Origin: Candidatus Melainabacteria bacterium
GTDB taxonomy: Bacteria; Cyanobacteriota; Vampirovibrionia; 2-02-FULL-35-15
Direction: 5' to 3'
DNA: 64,000 nt
Assembly: GCA_023250195.1 (NCBI GenBank)
Contig: JAHFBF010000003.1
Location: 1-64,000, forward strand
In this document: positions 54,601 to 62,641 of the stretch, one piece after another
Position numbering within the stretch: the stretch's first letter is position 1
How the letters are laid out: the number at the start of each line of letters is the position of its first letter
Notes under the pieces: model-generated
Databases searched by the model: none
The model's input: only the letters and a program-made list of their open reading frames with translations
What the model was told of the DNA's origin: nothing
Program-made: the position numbers and the translations under genes

Positions 54601-54634
54601 AAAAACCTTATATTTTTAAGAAAGCTGCTTGATA
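54601..54634 (+). repeat. dispersed ~35-bp element, copy 4
   Basis: AAAAACCTTATATTTTTAAG then AAAGCTGCTTGATA. Closest to copy 2. It continues into two direct copies of an ACAGGG...GATTTGCTTTATCATGG sequence, at 54637-54662 and 54687-54712. Confidence 0.6.
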
Positions 54635-54636
54635 TT

Positions 54637-54712
54637 ACAGGGTCTGATTTGCTTTATCATGGACGCTCTATTACTCATGACATAACACAGGGACAGATTT
54701 GCTTTATCATGG
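54637..54712. repeat. short direct repeat pair
   Basis: Two 26-bp copies of ACAGGGWCWGATTTGCTTTATCATGG-like sequence spaced 50 bp apart, directly after dispersed-element copy 4. They differ at three positions. Meaning unknown; the tract is non-coding. Confidence 0.6.
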
Positions 54713-54739
54713 GGCGGATTGGACAATTTTAGAACTTCT

Positions 54740-55024
54740 TTAATGACTGATTGGAATAAATTCAACAATAAATCTTCTAACAGAAGCAAGATAGCCGTAA
54801 CTCTTTAGAAAGCTATTAAACTTATCCCAACTATCTATATTTACTTTTATGATTCTTTGATCATCTATCAATTTACCTGTTTGTAAATATTGTTCATCAT
54901 CAGGATTTTGAAATGAAATATTTAATGGCTGCTCTTTTAACTTATGTATAAACTCTCTAGCATCTTTTTTGGATGCAAAATATTTTGCAAATGGTTTAGC
55001 TTTTTTATCAGTCTCAATCATCAT
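54740..55024 (-). CDS. small hypothetical protein, 94 aa
   Basis: A basic 94-aa soluble protein (MMIETDKKAKPFAKYFASKK; ends RRFIVEFIPISH). It has no signal peptide and no known motif. Predicted alpha/beta pattern. It sits alone between higBA and a divergent 183-aa gene (48 nt between starts) and has its own terminator, which supports expression. It could be a defence-island accessory or antitoxin-like protein; not established. Confidence 0.6.
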   Translation of the reverse strand: MMIETDKKAKPFAKYFASKKDAREFIHKLKEQPLNISFQNPDDEQYLQTGKLIDDQRIIKVNIDSWDKFNSFLKSYGYLASVRRFIVEFIPISH

Positions 55025-55072
55025 AAAAATTGTAGCAAACGGATTGTTAGTGTTAAAGTATACTAATTATAA

Positions 55073-55624
55073 GTGGTTGAAATTATGGAAGAACAAAATA
55101 AGAAGAAAGCCGTTTTTTATTATCAAAAGGGCACTTTACCTAATAAGAATCTTGTTAATTCTTATACTAAAGTAGCAGCGGATTATGGGATACCAACATT
55201 AACTCTAGAGGCATGTGAATTCCGATACCCTGGTTTTATGCAAGGTGCATTTAAGATATTTGAAGAGAAAAAAGAGTTGTGTGAGATTTTAAATTCTGAA
55301 GATGGAAAATCTTTTCATATCTTTCATAATAATAGCCTCATGCCTAATGGAGACAGAACAGAGTTATTGCTGACTGTTAAAGATGACTCACAACAAGTTA
55401 AATATCGAATTAAAGTAATTATTGCAAATTTGTATGCTGATGGAAGATCGTGGCAACATGTACCTGAAGATCTGTTTTCATTTATGCTTGATTGTGGGTT
55501 AATTGCAACAAGAAAAAAACTCAATTCTAATAATTTTTCAGATATTGAAGTTAATTTGACTAATCTTATATACGGCAAGGAAGATTTTATGACTCCAGAG
55601 GAAATTATAAGGTTTTTAGCTTAG
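55073..55624 (+). CDS. hypothetical protein, about 180 aa
   Basis: A 183-aa soluble protein if GTG at 55073 starts it. The ATG at 55085 (MEEQNKKKAVFYYQKGTLPN) is the likelier start, giving 179 aa. Conserved-looking patches are GIPTLTLEACEFRYPGFMQG and IANLYADGRSWQHVPEDLFSF. No known family is recognised. It is divergent from the 94-aa gene and converges on the Shedu gene with 16 nt between stops. Confidence 0.62.
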   Translation: MVEIMEEQNKKKAVFYYQKGTLPNKNLVNSYTKVAADYGIPTLTLEACEFRYPGFMQGAFKIFEEKKELCEILNSEDGKSFHIFHNNSLMPNGDRTELLLTVKDDSQQVKYRIKVIIANLYADGRSWQHVPEDLFSFMLDCGLIATRKKLNSNNFSDIEVNLTNLIYGKEDFMTPEEIIRFLA

Positions 55625-55640
55625 TGAACTTGAAAAGAAC

Positions 55641-56894
55641 TTAGTTATTATCCACAAACTCTTTTAATATCAATTCTGTTCTGTTAAGTAATTCATCAAA
55701 AGTAAGTATTTGGACACCAGATAAACTATTCCTAAATAGCTCAAAACTATTAACTTGAGCAGTAGTGAGATCAGATAGTTTTCCTATAATTAGCACGGCA
55801 ACAGGATTAAAAGATTGGTATTTCCCTTTTGACAGAGTATGAAATTCTTTTTGTAGGTTATCTCTTTGATCTAATACTTGAATAAGACCCCCGGTGAGTT
55901 CTTTTCCCATAGAAAATACGTTGGGTCCTCTATAGGGTGATTTAAAATCAACTATTTTTTTCAAGGGAGTCTTAATTTCAATAATAAATACGTTATTTGT
56001 TAAATTGTTAGAATACAGAAAATCAGCAATTTTGCCTCCTTCATTATCAACTGATTTTCCACCAACATACGCTTTACTATGAACAAGTGATATAGGCATT
56101 GAAAGAATACTTGAGAAAATCCATGAATTATCTTCAAAAAACTTTTGACACTTTTCTTCGTATTGAGAACTATTAGTCTTTTGATTTATTAATTTAGAGA
56201 ATTCCTCTTTTACACTATTTAATTTTATAAAATTTACTTTTTCTTCAACTTTATAAATTAGCTTCTTTTCTTTGATTTCTTTTGGAATTAAATCTATAAG
56301 TACTTGGACATCTTTATCTGACAAATCTTCAGGGATTATTCCTTCAGATGACACTTTTGAAGATAAGTAGTCCTTTATATATTTTTTAGGCTTAGGTTTA
56401 AACTCCTTTTCTCCAAACATCTTTGACAACTCATTGTTTGCTATTTGTTTAAGATCTGCAGATTGTTTTAATTTAAAAGGTTGAATAATATCATAAGCCT
56501 TATCCAGACTTCTGGTGTTAAAAGTAATGGTTCCTTTTTTAATACCTGAAGAATCTTTTTTAGAAATTACAACTTTATTTATTGATGACTTTGGTTCTAG
56601 CTCATATATCAATGGCGATAAAATTTTAGTAAACCCTAAACCAAAGCTTGAATTTTTAAAAACCCCTCTAACATCTTCAGGAGAGACTTCTCTAAATTCA
56701 ATAGATCTTATATTTGTATACTTCTGTTTTCCTTGCTTACTAAATGGAAAATGAATTTCTTTTCTTCCAGTTTTGAAAACTTCTCTACTTTTAACATCAA
56801 AGGAATTAATTTCGTCATGATAAAAATAAGTCTTCTTTGTTGAAGTTTCCTTTTTTAAATATTCGCCTTTTTTCGGTTTCTCAGCCATATTCAT
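55641..56894 (-). CDS. sduA: Shedu-type anti-phage nuclease (DUF4263, SduA-like)
   Basis: A 417-aa protein. The C-terminal ~180 residues form the Shedu/DUF4263 nuclease of the PD-(D/E)xK fold. The core is GGKIADFLYSNN followed by VFIIEIKTPL, where Asp, Glu and Lys make the metal site. The segment FEDNSWIFSSILS begins the domain. Later VLDQRDNLQKEFHTL and VAVLIIGK match family patterns. The N-terminal ~220 residues are a different, probably sensing, domain. Shedu blocks phage or foreign DNA by cleavage. It is third in a minus-strand run with two unknown genes, 32 nt behind the 288-aa gene, so they are probably one operon. Confidence 0.82.
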   Translation of the reverse strand: MNMAEKPKKGEYLKKETSTKKTYFYHDEINSFDVKSREVFKTGRKEIHFPFSKQGKQKYTNIRSIEFREVSPEDVRGVFKNSSFGLGFTKILSPLIYELEPKSSINKVVISKKDSSGIKKGTITFNTRSLDKAYDIIQPFKLKQSADLKQIANNELSKMFGEKEFKPKPKKYIKDYLSSKVSSEGIIPEDLSDKDVQVLIDLIPKEIKEKKLIYKVEEKVNFIKLNSVKEEFSKLINQKTNSSQYEEKCQKFFEDNSWIFSSILSMPISLVHSKAYVGGKSVDNEGGKIADFLYSNNLTNNVFIIEIKTPLKKIVDFKSPYRGPNVFSMGKELTGGLIQVLDQRDNLQKEFHTLSKGKYQSFNPVAVLIIGKLSDLTTAQVNSFELFRNSLSGVQILTFDELLNRTELILKEFVDNN

Positions 56895-56926
56895 TCACAT
56901 CTAATATTTGAGGACCATAATTCGAA

Positions 56927-57793
56927 TCACATCCACTCTGCTAGGTAAGATATTACAGTTGTATCGTCAAAGTAGTGAAACCTTTCTCTTATCTCAACAA
57001 ATACTTGATCTGATAAATACTCTACCTGCCTTTCTTTATAAATCAGCCTTTGTAACCATTCAGGAGATTCATCTAAAAGTTTTTGCATTAATTGTTCATT
57101 ATTAGATGGAGCTTCAATATATGTATAAAATTCATCTCTCACAAGCTTATCCGATTCCCCCTTTTCCGGATCATTTGGTGGATATTGAATAATTTGCCCC
57201 ATATTATCTCTGTTTAATACAATAATGAAATCCTGTACTCGGAATGCCCTTAACTTAAACACAGGAACTTGGAATTCTCTAATGGAAAGATTACCATAGT
57301 ACCCAATCTCATTTAGCTCATTTTTAACCCTTATTAAATTTTTTCCTAGAACTTCAAGAGCTTCGCTACCAGAAGTCAAAACAATATATTCATTAGGGTA
57401 TTTAAAATTATTAAGGATTTTAATTATTTGTTCTTTTTTTACGGTTTCACTTTTATTTTTTAGTCTCAAGAATATATAAAATTCTTCGTTCCAAGCTAAA
57501 TTCTGTGCTTCATACGAACCAAAAGCTGGTGGAAAACTATTTACATGTAAAAAATACTCTTTGTTTTCTACTTTTCTAATTGCAAATCTGCCTGTATTGA
57601 AGGGCTTTCCTTTATCTAGTTTTATAGGGTGTTTATCCTTACTAGGTCTATAAAAACCATAGTAATTAAAAATCTTCTTAAGTTTAGCAACTCTATGATA
57701 GGCCGAAAAAAAACGATCTAAAAAACAATTAACAACTTCTTGCTCTAATTTACCAGATGATTGTTCTATCTTTTCCATTTCACTACCCAACAT
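56927..57793 (-). CDS. hypothetical protein in the Shedu operon, 288 aa
   Basis: A 288-aa soluble protein of unknown function, without signal peptide or membrane helix. It opens with a helical segment (VVNCFLDRFFSAYHRVAKLKKIFNYYGFY). A basic patch PSKDKHPIKLDKGKPFNTGRF and a strand-rich middle (EYIVLTSGSEALEVLGKNL) follow. It ends with helical ERQVEYLSDQVFVEIRERF. No catalytic motif is certain. It lies between a 73-aa gene (5-nt gap) and the Shedu nuclease (32-nt gap), so it may be a partner, sensor or separate defence gene. Confidence 0.68.
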   Translation of the reverse strand: MLGSEMEKIEQSSGKLEQEVVNCFLDRFFSAYHRVAKLKKIFNYYGFYRPSKDKHPIKLDKGKPFNTGRFAIRKVENKEYFLHVNSFPPAFGSYEAQNLAWNEEFYIFLRLKNKSETVKKEQIIKILNNFKYPNEYIVLTSGSEALEVLGKNLIRVKNELNEIGYYGNLSIREFQVPVFKLRAFRVQDFIIVLNRDNMGQIIQYPPNDPEKGESDKLVRDEFYTYIEAPSNNEQLMQKLLDESPEWLQRLIYKERQVEYLSDQVFVEIRERFHYFDDTTVISYLAEWM

Positions 57794-57798
57794 AAACT

Positions 57799-58020
57799 CT
57801 ATTCTGAAACAATATTATACTTTTCCTTCCTTAGTCTTTCTTGTATAGGCTCAAATTCTGGATACCCAACAAGCGGTTGGTTTAGCTCTATAGGACTAGC
57901 ATAAAACTGAACATTGTAAACTGAGTTTCCGAATTCTTTTGCTACTCCTTCCGTTTCAAACATTCCTATAAATTCTGGATGTCCGTTTTCTACACTCTTA
58001 AATAGTGCATAGTATGTCAT
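57799..58020 (-). CDS. small hypothetical protein heading the Shedu operon, 73 aa
   Basis: A 73-aa acidic, aromatic-rich protein (MTYYALFKSVENGHPEFIGM; ELNQPLVGYPEFEP). No known motif. A strong ribosome site (GGAGG, 9 nt before ATG) makes real translation likely. It starts the three-gene Shedu run and is divergent from the frameshifted small gene (111 nt between starts). It could be an inhibitor or regulator; not established. Confidence 0.65.
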   Translation of the reverse strand: MTYYALFKSVENGHPEFIGMFETEGVAKEFGNSVYNVQFYASPIELNQPLVGYPEFEPIQERLRKEKYNIVSE

Positions 58021-58131
58021 TTAATATATCCTCCGGTTAATTAAATTCAAACACAACTTTTTGTAAAAATCAAGACTTGAAAGGCTTGACAAAATTAAAA
58101 ATTCAATAATTTGTGTTAAGTAAAAAATAAA

Positions 58132-58370
58132 ATGAAAAGGAAGAAAGACAATAAACCCAAAATTATAGAAGAACTTATCCCAATGACAGAGGAACAGCTC
58201 GAAGAAACTATTGAAAAACTAACTCAGATCTATGCGCTGATTTATGGATGGAAGCCAAAATTAACCAGGACTCAATCCTTCGAACAGAAACCGCACCAGA
58301 CATAGGTTTCATTAAATGGGCTATATTAATGCGCTCTGCGGCCACCGGACATGATCTTGATGGATACTAA
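58132..58370 (+). pseudogene. small gene split by a 2-bp duplication
   Basis: From ATG 58132 the frame gives a 57-aa peptide (MKRKKDNKPKIIEELIPMTE; stop 58303-58305). From about 58235 another frame reads ADLWMEAKINQDSILRTETA, APDIGFIKWAILMRSAATGH and DLDGY, to a stop at 58368. Removing one GC from TATGCGCTGAT joins them as a coherent 78-aa protein, ...LTQIYADLWMEAK.... So a GC duplication appears to have split the gene. The tail ends 2 nt before the end of the Ymh-like gene. Function unknown. A TTGACA -35 box lies at 58086. Confidence 0.6.
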
Positions 58371-58372
58371 AG

Positions 58373-59215
58373 TTATTTAGGAACTCCTGCTTCATCTAAT
58401 TTACCCATCAATAAACTTGCAACAAAAATTAGATGAATAGCTCTACTCTTACTAATGATTAAATTATTATGTGCTTTTGGATTTCTTATACCAATCATTG
58501 AACCTGCAAAAATTTGCATATATCCTTGCTGAATATTTTTTCCTGTTTCTGTGGATAAATCGTCCAGTGGTATAACAGGACTATTACCTGAAAAAGCTTT
58601 GTACATTAAATCTGCCCCATCAAGTTCCTGACCAATTTTTGACTTATAATATTTTTTTATTCTATTATTTACTTCTTTAAAAGCTGATTCAACCGCGTCA
58701 GCAAAATGACCATCTTCAAGCTTCTTTTTCGAAACCTTTATAATTTTGGAATGAATGATTGACCACAAATCAGTTCCTTTTTCAGTTTTACTACCATTGA
58801 GGCCATTAGTCTCAAGATTTAAATATTGTAATTGAGGCATAATTTTTTCAGTTACTTCTTTATCTAAAATCTCAGTATGTCTAACAATAAAACCGTAATC
58901 TTGTTGAACTCCATTATGATATTTCCCCTGTAAAAATGTTTCAATTTCATTTATCCTACCCACCAATACAATTTCTTGATGTGCGATTGTTCCAACGGCA
59001 TCATCAGGCAAATTTTCAAATGAACGGCTTTTAAGGTCTTTGAACAGCGAAGCTAATCTTTTTATTATAGGTATTAGTTTTTTAAACGAATATTGCCCTT
59101 CTATGTTCATCCTTTCAAATAGTGCATCTAAATCAATTTTACCTAATTTGTCAGCATACTCATTAAATTGCTGTCGTCTAGGATCTTTTACTTTTATCTT
59201 TTTTAATGTAGCCAT
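58373..59215 (-). CDS. TIGR02391 (Ymh) family HEPN-like protein
   Basis: A 280-aa protein. The C-terminal ~130 residues match the TIGR02391/Ymh pattern: HFADAVESAFKEVNNRIKK, then GSMIGIRNPKAHNN. The R-x4-H motif (RNPKAH) is the HEPN ribonuclease signature. HEPN nucleases often serve in abortive infection next to restriction systems. The N-terminal ~140 residues are helical with a possible sensing role. It is the last gene of the Type III-like R-M operon, 3 nt after res. Confidence 0.78.
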   Translation of the reverse strand: MATLKKIKVKDPRRQQFNEYADKLGKIDLDALFERMNIEGQYSFKKLIPIIKRLASLFKDLKSRSFENLPDDAVGTIAHQEIVLVGRINEIETFLQGKYHNGVQQDYGFIVRHTEILDKEVTEKIMPQLQYLNLETNGLNGSKTEKGTDLWSIIHSKIIKVSKKKLEDGHFADAVESAFKEVNNRIKKYYKSKIGQELDGADLMYKAFSGNSPVIPLDDLSTETGKNIQQGYMQIFAGSMIGIRNPKAHNNLIISKSRAIHLIFVASLLMGKLDEAGVPK

Positions 59216-59218
59216 TAT

Positions 59219-62200
59219 TTAAACCCTAACAGCACTTTTCACCTTATGTAATTCAACCAAACCATCAATCCATATTTTTAAAGCAGCTTCAGCTTTCTTT
59301 TTGTCAGTTAATTCTGCACCTTCTTGATGGGCAACATATTGTTTTCTGAAATTATTTATTTCTTTTATATAATTATGAAGCTTTGAGTTTGATAAATCTT
59401 TAAAAGCATCTCTTAGAGCAAGAAAAATCCCTTGAATACCATCATCCCTGCCGCTGGCATAATCCAAGCAGAATTTTAAAAGTCCAATCTGTGATTTACC
59501 AGCACGATATAAAAGCATCTTTTTAAGATTGTCTGCAGTTTCTTTTAAATTGGTTTTTCCACCATAATAATCAGGTTCAAAAAAATCTTTTCTTCCTGAC
59601 TCAGAATCAGGGATATAAGGAAGTAATGTATCTATTATTAAAGCTTTTGTTGAATCATCTAATGGTCTTATAAGAGGTGTAAAAACGTGGGAGAAAGAAA
59701 AATTTTGGTCTCCTTTTTTTACAGCTTCTTCAAACAGAGTCACCGAATGCCTGATTGCTCTTTGGTATAGCTCTGGCAGTTTATTATAAATCCCAAGATC
59801 AATATAATGGTTCAGTCCTATTGACTGTTCGACCTGTACATCATCAAGATCAAGTTTAAGCTGTCCAGATTCAGCTTCTTTTAAAAGACTGACCAGATCA
59901 GGCTTACATGTCCTAATCAAGTCTTTAAGTTTGTTTGAATTAAAATTAGCAAACGTTGTTTGCTTAACAAATAAATAATCCCATTTAGATTTTTCAGTAG
60001 TCGCTGATTTACACCAAGCATTACCGTCTCTTGCCTTAAATGCTTGTTCTCTATCATGCAGATCTTTTGTTTCTACTAAGACATACTCACCTGTTTTCAT
60101 TCTAACTATAAAATCAGGGATATATATGTTTGTTCTAAGTTCAGAACTTAAGTAATCAATTTTTAGACTTTGTGGACCTGCATTTTTACAAAAAGAGACT
60201 ACATCATCAGCGTTTCTTAAAAAGTTTGCAAATCTTTCTTCAAAAGAATGATTACATGTAACGAGATTAAACGGAGTATTTTTGGCTTCAATAGCAGGTT
60301 TATTAATTGAAAATGTTACTTGAAAGGGTTTCCAGCTAGTTACAGATCTGCTCCCACCTTCAATTTTTCTTTTTTCTTTCTTTGTTGTCTTTGCTCTTAA
60401 GATAGGCACAAAGACTGCAAAGATATGTTCTCTTACATCAGAATCACCCAGTCTACTTATTAGTCTTTGATCATTAATATCTACTTTCTTTTCAAAAAGA
60501 ATATCTGTTAAAAAGTCTTTTAATAAAGGTGCAAGGAGCTGATGTAATCCACTAAGCCCTGTAAGCTTTTCAATGTATTCTCTGTAATAAGAAATAGATC
60601 CGAAGCCAGAAGAAAGCAGTTCTAACTTTATTTTCATTTTTTCTATGATTTCATCTGTAAGTAACGCTCTTCCTTCATAATCTATTTCCATTCTTCCTTT
60701 GTCACCTAAAGGAAGTTTGTCATATTGTTCAAATTGTTTTTTTATTTCCTCAATTGATATCTCAACTTCTTTCCTTCTTGTATATTCTCTGGTTAGTGAA
60801 GGTATTGTTAAATCAAGATTACTCACATCTTTTTTTTCTTTGTCCACAAAAATTGTTATTGTGGTTTTGGGAATATCTTCTATGTCCAGGACTTCTATAG
60901 GCAGACCTTCCTGACTAAGTTGTTCATCATAAAGACTTACAAACATTGGATGTTCTACTACAGCTACGATTTCATTTGCTCCACCAGAGCCAGGTGGAGT
61001 CATCCTTCTTAGTCCTCTTCCAAGCGTTTGTTCAGGCAGTATCTTTGAAGCTGCAGTCAATGGTCTAAGTGGAACTATTGTGGTTACATTTCTTACATCC
61101 CAACCCTCTCTCAGCATTAAAACAGATACAATGCAACAGTATTGACTTGAATTTGAATCCAGTTCTCTTGAAAGCTTTCTAAGTTCTTTTAAATCCTCAT
61201 CACTTATTTCTTTTTCACTTTCAATAAACTCTATTTTTTTATTTTTACCTTTTCCTGTTATTTTCTTTTTAACTTTTAGGTTTGTGTGTAAGTTAAGTGT
61301 CTTATTGTTTAATTCTTTGAAAACAGGATCAGAGTTTAGTCTTCTTGCAATGTCATCAGCAGCATCTGTGCTTTCCGTCATTATAAAAAGAAGAGGCTTT
61401 TTGCCTGATTTTTCCCACTCCTCTTTTGATGCCTTCCATCGCTCATAGCCTATTTTCAGATGTTGTTCATATACTATCGATGCATCGTCACTTGCTCTTT
61501 CAGTAAGCTTGTCACCTCTTCCTATTACGGGAGTTTTTACTATACCTCCGTCAACTGCTTCTCCAAGTGGAGTATCACAAACTATATGCTTAAATAATTG
61601 TCCTTTGTTATCCTTAGGTGTAGCTGAGAAATCAAGCTGTGCAAATATTCCGTCCCCACCTTTTTTCTTGACTTCTTCATTTAGGAACAATATTGCTTCA
61701 TTCCATGCTGAATCAGGATCCCATACATGGTGAGCCTCATCATTCAGAAGCATAATCTTTTTATGTGATGTGATTTTTTCTCTTAAAGATTCACCAATAT
61801 CAAGTGCTTTTGATTTTGAGACTGGAGGACCAGCCCATTTATAAAGTTCATCTTCTTTGTTGTTTTTCCTTTTGTCAAGATCATATAGCCTATGAATATT
61901 TGTCAGATAAAGTATTCCGCCTGTATTTGCTCCACTTACTTCATCTTGAAGAACTACAGATAGATTCCAGTCTCCCTTCCATGCAGGTGGAATTAAAGGA
62001 TCATTGTCAAATATTTTTCCATTTTCGAAATCTTCTTTTAAACGTTCAAAAACAGTAATGCCTGGTGCAATAGCAAGAAAATGTCTTGGCATTGGTGAGT
62101 TAGATTCGTAAAGAGAGTGGAAATAACTCCAGACGATTGCAAGACTCATTACTTTTGTTTTTCCAGCACCAGTTGCAATTTTAAAGGCATATCTAGTCCA

Positions 62201-62641
62201 GAGTTCTTCTTCCGGGCTTATACCTGCAGATTCTATTTCGCTATCATCTCCACTAAATTCATAAATAAGAGAGGATAAATTATCTATATTTCTGCATTCT
62301 TTTAGATAAATTAATGTTTCAATTGCTTCACGCTGACAAAAGTAATATTTAAATGGGTTACTTTCACCATCACTACTTTTAATAGTGTGATCTCTAAAAA
62401 ACCAGTGATGCAAAAGTTCTCTTGTAGTTTCGGATGCACCAGGATAACTATTGTTTCTCCACTCTTTAACCCAAGCTCTTAAATTCTGAGCAATTGTAAT
62501 AGGGCTTGGTCTGCGTGCATTAATTATTTGGGCTGGAGTACCCGGTGTTATAGATTTTATTCTATGCTTTGTTGGTTCTTCATATGGAGCAAACAAGGAC
62601 TCTAGTGCTGAAGGATTAATTACATGTTTAGTCATAATCAA
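59219..62641 (-). CDS. res: Type III-like restriction enzyme, Res subunit (SF2 helicase-nuclease)
   Basis: An 1140-aa ATP-dependent endonuclease. The helicase core has Walker A ([17 protein letters not shown]), the DEAH-type motif [10 protein letters not shown], motif [16 protein letters not shown] and motif [12 protein letters not shown]. The nuclease site is [20 protein letters not shown] (PD...ExK, about residues 845-865). The N-terminal [23 protein letters not shown] patch is typical of the BPTD_3080-like Type III group; that name is from memory. A final helical domain follows. It starts 14 nt inside the end of mod, so translation is coupled. Confidence 0.9.
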   Translation of the reverse strand: MIMTKHVINPSALESLFAPYEEPTKHRIKSITPGTPAQIINARRPSPITIAQNLRAWVKEWRNNSYPGASETTRELLHHWFFRDHTIKSSDGESNPFKYYFCQREAIETLIYLKECRNIDNLSSLIYEFSGDDSEIESAGISPEEELWTRYAFKIATGAGKTKVMSLAIVWSYFHSLYESNSPMPRHFLAIAPGITVFERLKEDFENGKIFDNDPLIPPAWKGDWNLSVVLQDEVSGANTGGILYLTNIHRLYDLDKRKNNKEDELYKWAGPPVSKSKALDIGESLREKITSHKKIMLLNDEAHHVWDPDSAWNEAILFLNEEVKKKGGDGIFAQLDFSATPKDNKGQLFKHIVCDTPLGEAVDGGIVKTPVIGRGDKLTERASDDASIVYEQHLKIGYERWKASKEEWEKSGKKPLLFIMTESTDAADDIARRLNSDPVFKELNNKTLNLHTNLKVKKKITGKGKNKKIEFIESEKEISDEDLKELRKLSRELDSNSSQYCCIVSVLMLREGWDVRNVTTIVPLRPLTAASKILPEQTLGRGLRRMTPPGSGGANEIVAVVEHPMFVSLYDEQLSQEGLPIEVLDIEDIPKTTITIFVDKEKKDVSNLDLTIPSLTREYTRRKEVEISIEEIKKQFEQYDKLPLGDKGRMEIDYEGRALLTDEIIEKMKIKLELLSSGFGSISYYREYIEKLTGLSGLHQLLAPLLKDFLTDILFEKKVDINDQRLISRLGDSDVREHIFAVFVPILRAKTTKKEKRKIEGGSRSVTSWKPFQVTFSINKPAIEAKNTPFNLVTCNHSFEERFANFLRNADDVVSFCKNAGPQSLKIDYLSSELRTNIYIPDFIVRMKTGEYVLVETKDLHDREQAFKARDGNAWCKSATTEKSKWDYLFVKQTTFANFNSNKLKDLIRTCKPDLVSLLKEAESGQLKLDLDDVQVEQSIGLNHYIDLGIYNKLPELYQRAIRHSVTLFEEAVKKGDQNFSFSHVFTPLIRPLDDSTKALIIDTLLPYIPDSESGRKDFFEPDYYGGKTNLKETADNLKKMLLYRAGKSQIGLLKFCLDYASGRDDGIQGIFLALRDAFKDLSNSKLHNYIKEINNFRKQYVAHQEGAELTDKKKAEAALKIWIDGLVELHKVKSAVRV

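Noticed and set aside
43270-54634. Integron attC sites for the 35-bp element
   Set aside because: The RYYYAAC/GTTRRRY core sites of attC are missing and no integrase is in the window, so only a looser cassette idea is kept.
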